From an uncultured Prevotellaceae bacterium (GTDB lineage: Bacteria; Bacteroidota; Bacteroidia; Bacteroidales; Bacteroidaceae): a DNA stretch of 64,000 bases. The notes beneath the pieces were generated by a model. The model ran no database searches, had not been told where the DNA came from, and worked only from the letters and a program-made list of their open reading frames with translations. The first letter of the stretch is position 1. Every line of letters begins with the position of its first letter. The stretch lies in the NCBI GenBank assembly GCA_902778535.1, contig CACYYG010000010.1, forward strand, positions 30,297 through 94,296. The letters are read 5' to 3'. The translations under genes were made by a program, and so were the position numbers. Below are positions 1 through 7,735 of the stretch, in pieces.

Positions 1-8
1 TTGTTAGG

Positions 9-2858
9 TTATTTCATAAACTCTGCTTTAAGGGCCTCAAGCACAACCTCACGCCAGGGACGCATCTCCTGATACATCAGCGGGCTATCGATAAGGTGCA
101 CGACTGCATCGCTCACCATGCGCTGCAAGTTGTTCTTGATCCAGTATTCGCGGACGATGTTGTTGTAGAGGCCGGGTGTGGTGATGACGTGATGCTGTTG
201 TCCCATCTCGTCAGTGACGGTAATCTGCTGATTGTCAAAACTCACACCGAGTGTGAAGAAACGATTGTTCACGGGATTGCGCTTCATGGTCTCAAACTGG
301 CCGTTGTAGCGGTCAGAAGCCAGGCCGACGGCAATGCTATGGTCCTGCACGTGGTAGCGCACGAAGTCTCTCACCACATTCTGCACCAGTTCCTTCGCCC
401 TCTTGCGATAGCTGGTTCTCACCGGACCGGCCAGCTCTTGGAAGTTCTCGATGAGCAGGTGCTCTGCTTCCAGCAGACTGTCGAAAGCGGCCGATTTTTT
501 CTCGTTCCAAGAAGCATCGATGGTCTCGAACGTGGGAAGCTTGCCTTCCTGCTGCAGTTTCTCGATGGAACTGTTTGTAGGTACGTAGACAGTGTAGTTA
601 TAATTGTCGAAGAGCGTCAGGTTGACATTGTTCTGCTTCGAGCTGCCAGCAGTGAAAGTCTCGCTGCCGCCGGCCTTGATGCTCTTCGAGAAGAGTGCCG
701 TGAGGTCGTTGTTGGCCAAGCGCAGGAACGTGTTGTATTCATCGTGCGACTTCAACACCATTGAGAGCGATTTCGTGGTGGGCAGTGGCAATGTCTCTTC
801 CAGCTGGTAGCTGATGCCGTTGTCTTCCTTATACTCTTCCGACACGACGACGGGCTTACCATTGCCTTCCATCTGCCAGCCTCCTTCGAAACAGAGATGT
901 CCGTTTTCGCCGCGACTGACACGCACCATGCTTCCACCCTTCGTGAGGAAGTAGGGATAGCCTTCATTGAGATAGTCGTCGAGGGTTTTCTGCTTTGCTG
1001 AGTCGGGAATGACGATGATGAGCTGGTTGATGAGGTTCTCAAGCATGTTGCGCACCCTCGCTGCGGTAACGGGCTGCTGAGGGGCACCTCCGTCTACAGT
1101 GAGTGTTCCGTCTTTCTCCACCACGACAGGACGCGGTCTGGCCTGCGCCCATTCGCTCTGCGGCTTCGATGTGTCGTATTCCCAAGTCATGGCGTTCACC
1201 TTTATCAGTGTGGTAGTGTCACCCGACTCGCCGATACGCATCGACTCGCCGCCGTAGGACACGGGGTCGATATATGTCTGCATGGCATCATTGGTGGGCA
1301 GCAGCATGGCATAGCGCGAACTCATGGAGAGCAGGTAGGGCTTGAAATTGAACGGATAGGTGTCGACGCTGCTGATGTGCCCATAGCTGTCGTAGGAAAT
1401 CTTGTAATACTGCTCTGCACCGGTCAGTGCCCAATAGATAAGGCTCATCGACTGGTTATGGAACGAGGCGGGTGCAAGCACCGATACAAACTCCACAGGC
1501 ATGAACACCTTGTTGGTCAAATAGACCACGCCGTTGCATCCGATGAAGCATGAGTCGATGTCGTTCTTTGTGATGCCGAGAGACTCGAAAGCATCGTTCA
1601 GCACGGTGTGGAACTTCGACGGCACTGAGGCGGTGACGGAGCTAAGCTGGTGGTTGCGCACAAGAGCGGTGAGCACCTTCATGTTCACGTTGTCCCATGT
1701 GCCAAACTCGTCCTGCAAAGCGCGGCCTTCGTTGTTCCAGAAATGCTCCATGGCATCGTTGGAAGGCACAATCATCACGCCGGCATCATTGTGCAAGGTG
1801 ACGTCAAGCTTAGAGTCAACGTACTGGTTCCAGCCCGGGTCGAAGACTAACTGACCTCCGCAGTTGTTCTTTTCCTGCGCGTCAGCGAGAATCTTAGTGT
1901 TGGCAAAGCGGTTGGCATAATATGCGAGCACATAGACAGTGTCCTCACGATTATACAGGCGGTTGTACTCGCTGCTATAGGTGCCGAAGCCTCCTTTATC
2001 GTCCAGGTCGGGCACAGGCACCGAGAAACGGTCGACGATATTGGTGTAGGTCGACATGTTGGGATGCTGGTGCATGATCTGCGCCATATTCTGTGCCGAC
2101 TCCACCACGCCGTCCACCTTCTGAATGTAACCGTTCTTGCAGGTTATGTCGCGGACGCTGACGCGCTTACCATTGACCCACGCTTCGGCCGTTGACTTTG
2201 CCTGATGGTTGGTAAGTATGTCGAGGTCTTCGTCGGTGATGTTGTGATAGTGCATGAATGATGGCAGGAAGTGAATCATCGGCGGCTCAGTAATGTCGCA
2301 CATAATGGGTATGGGCTTGTTGCGCTTGCGCAGCTCTGCCCACGTTTCCACTTCCGGGAACTTCGACGGCGGCATGATATAGACAGAGTCGTAGATGGAT
2401 ACTGCTGTCTCGCGGCGCATGGCCCGGCCCTCCAGAGGTGTGGAGTTGTCGCTCTTTGCTTTCTCATTCGACATCAGCTCGATGAGGTAGGCATTGTTGA
2501 TCATGGCGTTCTTCAGCAGCAGCTTCTTCTGTGCCAATGAGAGCTGTTCGTAGCTCTTCACGCCCCAGTTGTTGTTACGGAACCACACGTTGTAGGCCGA
2601 GTCGTCGGCGGCGAAGAGTGTCTTCGAGCCGGTGTGCGCCAGCACGTCGTGCTGCCCCAAGTCGTCGATGAGGCGCATCACGGTGGTGTAGTTGCCTTCA
2701 TCCTGCAGTCGCTCATAGATGGAGTTGCCCAGCCATTCCGGCTGTCCGGTCAGCACATCGTCCTTACACGATGTGGTGAGCATGGTTCCTGCCATCATCA
2801 GCGTGCAAGCAGCAGCAGTCAGCCGTTGTGCGGGTTTGATGATTGAGTGTCGTCTCAT
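9..2858 (-). CDS. Fasciclin (FAS1) domain lipoprotein
   Basis: Predicted periplasmic or surface lipoprotein of 949 residues. The N-terminus has a basic start, a hydrophobic stretch and a lipobox ending in Cys31 (TTSCKDD). FAS1 entry motifs recur four times: TLFAADDSAY (about residue 80), MIVPSNDAMEHF (about 360), AMLLPTNDAM (about 515) and VYVPTNSSIEKL (about 755), so four FAS1 modules are likely. FAS1 domains are generally adhesive; in Bacteroidota such lipoproteins often sit near SusC/SusD-type uptake genes, and any partner here would lie beyond the window edge. A terminator at 3010-3057 separates it from the gene upstream, so it probably has its own promoter. The family is well supported; the ligand is unknown. 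Confidence 0.85.
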   Translation of the reverse strand: MRRHSIIKPAQRLTAAACTLMMAGTMLTTSCKDDVLTGQPEWLGNSIYERLQDEGNYTTVMRLIDDLGQHDVLAHTGSKTLFAADDSAYNVWFRNNNWGVKSYEQLSLAQKKLLLKNAMINNAYLIELMSNEKAKSDNSTPLEGRAMRRETAVSIYDSVYIMPPSKFPEVETWAELRKRNKPIPIMCDITEPPMIHFLPSFMHYHNITDEDLDILTNHQAKSTAEAWVNGKRVSVRDITCKNGYIQKVDGVVESAQNMAQIMHQHPNMSTYTNIVDRFSVPVPDLDDKGGFGTYSSEYNRLYNREDTVYVLAYYANRFANTKILADAQEKNNCGGQLVFDPGWNQYVDSKLDVTLHNDAGVMIVPSNDAMEHFWNNEGRALQDEFGTWDNVNMKVLTALVRNHQLSSVTASVPSKFHTVLNDAFESLGITKNDIDSCFIGCNGVVYLTNKVFMPVEFVSVLAPASFHNQSMSLIYWALTGAEQYYKISYDSYGHISSVDTYPFNFKPYLLSMSSRYAMLLPTNDAMQTYIDPVSYGGESMRIGESGDTTTLIKVNAMTWEYDTSKPQSEWAQARPRPVVVEKDGTLTVDGGAPQQPVTAARVRNMLENLINQLIIVIPDSAKQKTLDDYLNEGYPYFLTKGGSMVRVSRGENGHLCFEGGWQMEGNGKPVVVSEEYKEDNGISYQLEETLPLPTTKSLSMVLKSHDEYNTFLRLANNDLTALFSKSIKAGGSETFTAGSSKQNNVNLTLFDNYNYTVYVPTNSSIEKLQQEGKLPTFETIDASWNEKKSAAFDSLLEAEHLLIENFQELAGPVRTSYRKRAKELVQNVVRDFVRYHVQDHSIAVGLASDRYNGQFETMKRNPVNNRFFTLGVSFDNQQITVTDEMGQQHHVITTPGLYNNIVREYWIKNNLQRMVSDAVVHLIDSPLMYQEMRPWREVVLEALKAEFMK

Positions 2859-3009
2859 AATATAGTTAATTGTTTTTAGTATATTTTTCTTATGTTGTCG
2901 CCCGTCTCTACGGGCTGAAAGTTTTCAGCTTTGAGGGCCTGTGAGGCCAATGGGGATTTCCGGGACCAGAAGGACCCATGAAATTTTGGGGATTTTTTTG
3001 TAAACTCAG

Positions 3010-3057
3010 GAAAAAAGCAAGGACTGGCGACGGCATTTGCTGCCGCCACCAATCCTT
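3010..3057 (-). terminator. Rho-independent terminator of the 1274-residue protein gene
   Basis: Read on the minus strand, a 17-bp stem (3041-3057 pairing with 3019-3035, three mismatches that would be G-U pairs in RNA) is followed within a few bases by a run of six T (3011-3016). It lies about 60 bp after the stop codon at 3121. Confidence 0.85.
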
Positions 3058-3084
3058 ATCAGGCTAAGATTATCTTACATTTAT

Positions 3085-3110
3085 TATATACATGCGCGTG
3101 CGCGTGCGCA
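3085..3110. other. 26-bp strictly alternating purine-pyrimidine tract
   Basis: Every step from 3085 to 3110 alternates pyrimidine and purine (TATATACATGCGCG and so on, with GTGCGC repeats). GC-rich alternating tracts of this kind can adopt Z-DNA under negative supercoiling. It lies between the stop codon of the 1274-residue gene and its terminator. Confidence 0.6.
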
Positions 3111-3120
3111 AGACAAACAA

Positions 3121-6100
3121 TTAGTAACGAATCTTGCGAACTACGACGTTGCCGTTGTCGAGGGTGACCTTCTGGATCATGATGCCCTTCTGCAGGCTGT
3201 TCACCTTGCGTCCGTCGAGTGTGAAGAACTCCACCTTGACGGGCTGTCCCATAGCGATGCTCTCAACAGTGAGTGCGTTGCCGCTGGGCTGCAGCGAGCT
3301 GTTGGCGCCATAGTAGAACAGGCGGAAGTTGTCGATGACAACCCAGCTATTATCCTTTTGCTGTTCCTTCTTGACACCGATGCGCAGCTTGCCGTCTTCC
3401 TTCACCTTCAGGATGACCTTGCTGGTGTAGGCGCCGTCGATGCTGCCTTCTTCCTTGCCCAGGTCGAGGTAGGAGCGTCCGCCAATCATGGTGTTGGGCA
3501 GCCAGTAGGCTGTCTCGCCTAACGTTGTCTCTACCAGCTCATAGATCTCATCTCCGTCGACGGTGATGAAAGGAATGTTCTCCGTGGGAGCGGCCTTCAT
3601 CATGTTAGCCAGAGGAGCAGAGTAATAGGTGTCTTCACCATCCTTGGCATAGAGGAATGCCATGCTTGCTTCGGGATTAGTCTGCCACTGGGTGTAGTTC
3701 TCCTCGTTGCTGCCATTGCGCACCCAACCGTCAACCTGCAGCATATAGGTACCAGCGGGCATTCCGTAGAATTCCTGATACAGGTCGAAGGCAATCTGCC
3801 AGAACTCCATAGCGAAGCACAGCTTCTGGTCGGCCTGAGTATCGCTGGCAGCGTTGCCCAGATTGCCAGGATTGTTCCAACCCTCGTTAGAATTCTCGGG
3901 ATAGCCCCACTCGTCGTTCTCGAAGCTGGGTGCCAGGATGACGCTGGTCATGTCAAGGGGAGCCTGGTCGCTGGCCTGTGCGATTTCTGCATCAGAGGGA
4001 AGGCGCAGCTTGGTCAGCATTTCCGTAATCTTGCTGATGTATTCCTCTGCCTGAGCGTTGGTAAGGCCATTAATGCCCGTTTCCACTTCGGTTCTCAGTG
4101 CTTCAGCCTCATCATAAGCAGGGCTGTCTACGTATTTATCCAGAGCAGTGGCAAGATTGAGGAGAGCCTCGTTCAGCTTTTCAAACAGCGTCACAGAAGC
4201 CATGACGGCAGGCTGGATGTCATAAATGTCATACAGCACGTCAAACATCTGCCTTCCGTATGCCTCGTCGTCTGCACTGTGGCTGGCATATTCACCAAGG
4301 AGTGCGTTAGCCTGACTAATCAGAGCAGCTGCATTTTCCTTGACGTCAGCGCCAATCTGCTTGTCTTCCATGTCGACAGTAAGCAGTGCCTTTTCCAGAG
4401 CCTGCTTCACATATTCGGGCAGGAATCCCTGATACTTGAGTCTGAAGTTGTCGAAGATACACCACCAGTCGGTAGTCATGTTCACGCTCTTCACGCCGAT
4501 GCGCATGGGCTCGCCAGCCTTCACCGGACCGAAAGCAGATGTCTCATACATGCCCCAGCTGAAGCACTTGCTGGCTGCTGCCATTGAATTAGGATAACCG
4601 GATTGGCCTTGACTATCCCAGTTGCCTGATTCAGCCAATCCGCCAAGGAGACCATTCTCGTCTTTATATTCATCACCTGCTTTCTCAGAATAGATGTCAG
4701 GGAAGTCGTTCAGCGAATTGTTCAGATAGAGCTTCACAGGAATATTGCTCAACTCAGCGAAAGGACTGTTATTGGGTCCTTCGTCGCGCACATAGCCCTG
4801 CACGAAAATCTGGTAGATGCCTTCGGGCAGATTGCTTACTTCCTGCCAGAAGTCGAAGTCACGGCAGTGCCACGACTCAATGCAGTGGTTGACACTGGTG
4901 TCGTTGACCTTTCCCTGAGGACCGGGAGTGAAGTTACCAGAAGCTCTCTTGTCGACGTGCCAGCCGGTAACAGTGCCATAGGTACCAGACAAACCATCAG
5001 GATTGGTCTGATTTTCCGTAAGGCTGTTGGGAAGCTCAAAGTCGGGATTCACCATGTATCTGGTTACATCCGAACCAGTGGGCAGATGATTCTTTGCATA
5101 GTCCTCGCACTCGGTAATCATTGCCTGGATCTTTGCAAGCTCTTCCTCCAACTGCTCGTTGGTCAGCTCGCGGTCCATCTCGATGTCTTCCACATCATAC
5201 AGATAGTCGCTCATGCCACCCTCCTTGTTCCAAGGCTCGGTCCATCCAAGGTCAGTCACACGGTTGCCGGCATTCTCAATAGCCTGCTTCCACTGCTTCC
5301 ACAGGTCGATGTTCTTCTGCAGCGCATCGTAAGCAGCCTTGGCATTAGCCAGAGCGGCCTTCATTTCCTCAGGAGTATTCAGAGCGCTGCGGTCAATGCT
5401 TGCTGCAGCGTTGTAAGCCTCGAGATAAGATTCTGTGTAGAGCACTTCGTCCTCATCGAGTTCTAACACCTCGTAGGTCCAGCCATCTTCGAGGAACATC
5501 TTCCATGCATCAGTACCATTGCCGAAGAAAGTGAGCGAGAAGTCGTCGAACATCGACCAGTCACCATCAATGGTCACAGACTTCTTCACACCGATAGTCA
5601 GCTCACCTGTCTCGTCGACAGCCACATAAAGCTTGTTGGCATACAGATTCAGGGTATGGAAGTAGTAATCGCCACAGGCCATGGTATTGGGCGCATAGAC
5701 GGTCACGTCGTTGCCATCAGCGTCCTGATAGGTAGCAGCGTACTCGCCGGGGGTGTTTGTAGCCTCAGTCTGTGCGAAATCCAACACGTTAACGAGAGGC
5801 ACTTCGTAGTAATTCTCACCGGCAGTGGCATAGAACTTGGCGTTCTTCGAGTCGGCGTCTTTGGCCACCCAGTGACGCTCAGCATCACCGCCATAGTTAC
5901 CAGCGCGGTAGTAACCATTCACGCCAACAGCATAGATGCCAGGAGCAAGGCCCTGAATCTTCTGATAAGTGTCGTAAGACCTGTTCCAGTGCTCTGCACC
6001 GTCGGAAACCGTGCCGCCACGTCCGAAGGCAGTGCCGCTCCAGCCAGTGGTGGCATCAGCATTGTCGAAACGCGGATTGACAATCTTTGTCGTCATGTCG

Positions 6101-6945
6101 GCAGGATTCTCTACCGATGCCTGCGACTTGCCCCACTCTATGAATGCTGCGTCGAGGTCTTTCTTGGCCTGCTGCAGCTCTTCCAGCGTGGCGTCCTCAT
6201 TGAGGTAGATAGCCTCGTAGGCAGCCGTGTCGGTAAAGCCTTTGGACTTATATTCCTCAATGGCGGCGCGCAGGGCCTCAGCTGCGTTGTAGATGGCGAT
6301 GGCGGGAGCAAAGGCATCGTACTCAGCAGGTGCTACGAAAGCCCAGTCGATGCAGTGACCATCTCCCACTGTGAGGTAAGGCACGCAGATGTTGCCGCCA
6401 CTGTTGGCGTCCCATCCCATGTACTGACCCTCGCGATAAGCGGGATGCGGCACCTCGTTGCCATCAGCATCGGTAGTGGCTGCCCAGCCCGGGTTGCCGT
6501 TGTCCTCGCTTGCAGCATAAAGGCGGAAGGTGGCTCCGTTGTCCTCAACACCCCAGCGATAGTTGGCTTGATTGTTATGGTCAACGAACATCTGGTTCTC
6601 GTTGTCGAAGAACACGAGTTTCCAAGAATTCTTTGACACAGAGAAGTCATGGAAGAGGTAGGCTAACGGATAGTCGCCATCAGGTGTGAAGGCAGCCTTC
6701 AGACCCGAAGTGCTAAGACTCACCTGTGTGCCCCAGGCATTGCCCTCTGTGAAGAAGAGGCCAGCATTGACATTGTAGAGGTAGTAGTAGTTCGTCTGGA
6801 AATCTTCGGTTGTGCTGGCCACAAATCCTGTGGTCTGAGGCACCGGCTTCTGGCGAACTCCGTCTACAATCGCTGCACTCACACTACTGGCTAACCCTAG
6901 CCAAAGTGCGCTCAAAACGAGTAGCTTTGAAAGTTTCATAAGCAT
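3121..6945 (-). CDS. Large secreted protein with three carbohydrate-binding-like modules
   Basis: Secreted protein of 1274 residues and unknown ligand. A signal peptide ends near SSVSA (about residue 24). Three beta-sandwich modules share an entry (IVNPRFDNAD about 285, MVNPDFELPN about 628, ILAPSFENDE about 1000), a middle (LAPGIYAVGVNGYYR, LPEGIYQIFVQGYVR, MPAGTYMLQVDGWVR) and an exit (IGVK...DxFxLxxxG). This looks like carbohydrate-binding modules separated by helical FIVAR-like linkers. The last 35 residues (FFTLDGRKVNSLQKG) resemble the short C-terminal tail of many Prevotella secreted proteins, related to type IX secretion sorting tails. Met3 is an alternative start. No catalytic domain is visible, so an adhesin or glycan-binding role is inferred. 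Confidence 0.75.
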   Translation of the reverse strand: MLMKLSKLLVLSALWLGLASSVSAAIVDGVRQKPVPQTTGFVASTTEDFQTNYYYLYNVNAGLFFTEGNAWGTQVSLSTSGLKAAFTPDGDYPLAYLFHDFSVSKNSWKLVFFDNENQMFVDHNNQANYRWGVEDNGATFRLYAASEDNGNPGWAATTDADGNEVPHPAYREGQYMGWDANSGGNICVPYLTVGDGHCIDWAFVAPAEYDAFAPAIAIYNAAEALRAAIEEYKSKGFTDTAAYEAIYLNEDATLEELQQAKKDLDAAFIEWGKSQASVENPADMTTKIVNPRFDNADATTGWSGTAFGRGGTVSDGAEHWNRSYDTYQKIQGLAPGIYAVGVNGYYRAGNYGGDAERHWVAKDADSKNAKFYATAGENYYEVPLVNVLDFAQTEATNTPGEYAATYQDADGNDVTVYAPNTMACGDYYFHTLNLYANKLYVAVDETGELTIGVKKSVTIDGDWSMFDDFSLTFFGNGTDAWKMFLEDGWTYEVLELDEDEVLYTESYLEAYNAAASIDRSALNTPEEMKAALANAKAAYDALQKNIDLWKQWKQAIENAGNRVTDLGWTEPWNKEGGMSDYLYDVEDIEMDRELTNEQLEEELAKIQAMITECEDYAKNHLPTGSDVTRYMVNPDFELPNSLTENQTNPDGLSGTYGTVTGWHVDKRASGNFTPGPQGKVNDTSVNHCIESWHCRDFDFWQEVSNLPEGIYQIFVQGYVRDEGPNNSPFAELSNIPVKLYLNNSLNDFPDIYSEKAGDEYKDENGLLGGLAESGNWDSQGQSGYPNSMAAASKCFSWGMYETSAFGPVKAGEPMRIGVKSVNMTTDWWCIFDNFRLKYQGFLPEYVKQALEKALLTVDMEDKQIGADVKENAAALISQANALLGEYASHSADDEAYGRQMFDVLYDIYDIQPAVMASVTLFEKLNEALLNLATALDKYVDSPAYDEAEALRTEVETGINGLTNAQAEEYISKITEMLTKLRLPSDAEIAQASDQAPLDMTSVILAPSFENDEWGYPENSNEGWNNPGNLGNAASDTQADQKLCFAMEFWQIAFDLYQEFYGMPAGTYMLQVDGWVRNGSNEENYTQWQTNPEASMAFLYAKDGEDTYYSAPLANMMKAAPTENIPFITVDGDEIYELVETTLGETAYWLPNTMIGGRSYLDLGKEEGSIDGAYTSKVILKVKEDGKLRIGVKKEQQKDNSWVVIDNFRLFYYGANSSLQPSGNALTVESIAMGQPVKVEFFTLDGRKVNSLQKGIMIQKVTLDNGNVVVRKIRY

Positions 6946-7045
6946 TGGTTTTTTAAATTGTTAGTAAAAAAGGTAATTAATAAAAATGGTTTCTATAGCT
7001 TCTGATAGGTATCGTAGTTAAGGGCGGATAGCGCTTATGATGGTG

Positions 7046-7053
7046 CAAAGTTA
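7046..7053 (-). promoter_or_regulatory. Minus-strand -7 promoter element
   Basis: The reverse complement reads TAACTTTG, fitting the Bacteroidota -7 consensus TAnnTTTG. A weak GTTG (7072-7075) stands in for the -33 element at 18 bp spacing. It would give a leader of about 95 bases for the gene starting at 6945. Confidence 0.6.
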
Positions 7054-7245
7054 ATGAAAAAAAAGTAATTGCAACACTTTTTTGCAACTTTTTTCGCCTC
7101 AGTGTTAAAAAAAGACAAATCGGTTCTTTTCGCAGAAGCGAAGAGACAAAACGAGGATAAGGTTTTCTTTTTGCAGACACGCTGGACTGACTTTGCGACA
7201 GTGGTTTTGGTTAGATGCTACAGTCCCGTAACTGTATCTGTGCTT

Positions 7246-7360
7246 GAAACACTTTGTTTCGACCGTAAAAACACTTTGTTTCTCTGCTTGAAACAAAGTG
7301 TTTCATTGGCAGAAAATTTTTGGAACACTTTGTTTCAAGCGCCGCCGATGCTTGAAACAC
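7246..7360. repeat. 22-bp-period palindrome array, GAAACA/TGTTTC family
   Basis: Copies of GAAACACTTTGTTTC or its reverse complement start at 7246, 7268 and 7290, exactly 22 bp apart. A further copy is at 7322 and a partial one at 7354. Each has 6-bp arms (one mismatch in copies 2 and 4) around CTT. Several copies extend to CTTGAAACA/TGTTTCAAG. Confidence 0.85.
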
Positions 7361-7441
7361 TTTTCTCGTTGTGCTTCCGATTGTCTCGAAGGACGTTGGC
7401 ATCGTCGAGCCATGCTGGTCGAAAAAGACACAGCCGACAAC

Positions 7442-7661
7442 AATAATTCCAATTCAACTTTCTCAAGTGGAGTAGTAAGAAGTAGTAAAAGGAAGTTATG
7501 GGGAGTTATGGGTCAATAGTTGCTTCACTGATTGCTACGCAAAAACTCCTTCATAGACCATAACAAATGACCTATACTTCTAAGGCCGAAGGCCGATAAA
7601 TTCTTCTAACTACCTCTAACTACCGAAGTTGAGCGAATGCGAAACTTAAATAATTCCAATT
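7442..7661. repeat. MITE-like hairpin element with 13-bp flanking direct repeats
   Basis: AATAATTCCAATT occurs at 7442-7454 and again at 7649-7661. Between them, TCAACTT (7454-7460) and AAGTTGA (7626-7632) form short inverted ends. Inside are 10-bp tandem units in opposite sense: AGTAGTAAGA/AGTAGTAAAA at 7471-7490 and TCTAACTACC twice at 7605-7624. No gene is encoded. Confidence 0.6.
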
Positions 7662-7688
7662 ATTCACATTCGTTTCAAAAAATATTCG

Positions 7689-7696
7689 TACCTTTG
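7689..7696 (+). promoter_or_regulatory. -7 promoter element of the U32 peptidase gene
   Basis: TACCTTTG matches TAnnTTTG exactly and is followed by GCA, as is common in this group. It lies 40 bp before the ATG at 7736. I do not find a TTTG at the usual -33 distance. Confidence 0.65.
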
Positions 7697-7735
7697 CAGC
7701 GCACCTACTGCAAAGCGGTGTAACAACTATTAGGC

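Larger units (their letters stand above)
6946..7735. other. Divergent intergenic region with repeats
   Basis: This 790-bp gap lies between two divergent genes. It holds a minus-strand promoter motif (7046-7053), an array of GAAACA/TGTTTC palindromes (7246-7360), a hairpin element flanked by 13-bp direct repeats (7442-7661) and a plus-strand promoter motif (7689-7696). I see no credible coding region; open frames across it run through the repeats. Confidence 0.7.

Noticed and set aside
2859-3009. Possible riboswitch or small RNA upstream of the fasciclin gene
   Set aside because: Several short hairpins are present (for example GCCCGT/ACGGGC near 2904), but they do not form a class I recognise and no promoter motif is clear.
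7246-7360. Possible CRISPR array from regularly spaced repeats
   Set aside because: Spacers are 3-7 bp and similar to each other, the repeats are 15-19 bp palindromes, and no cas genes are present. The same holds for the arrays at 39433, 57739 and 63801.
7069-7446. 125-codon open frame across the palindrome array
   Set aside because: Its sequence is largely the translated GAAACACTTTGTTTC repeats, and a minus-strand promoter lies at its start.
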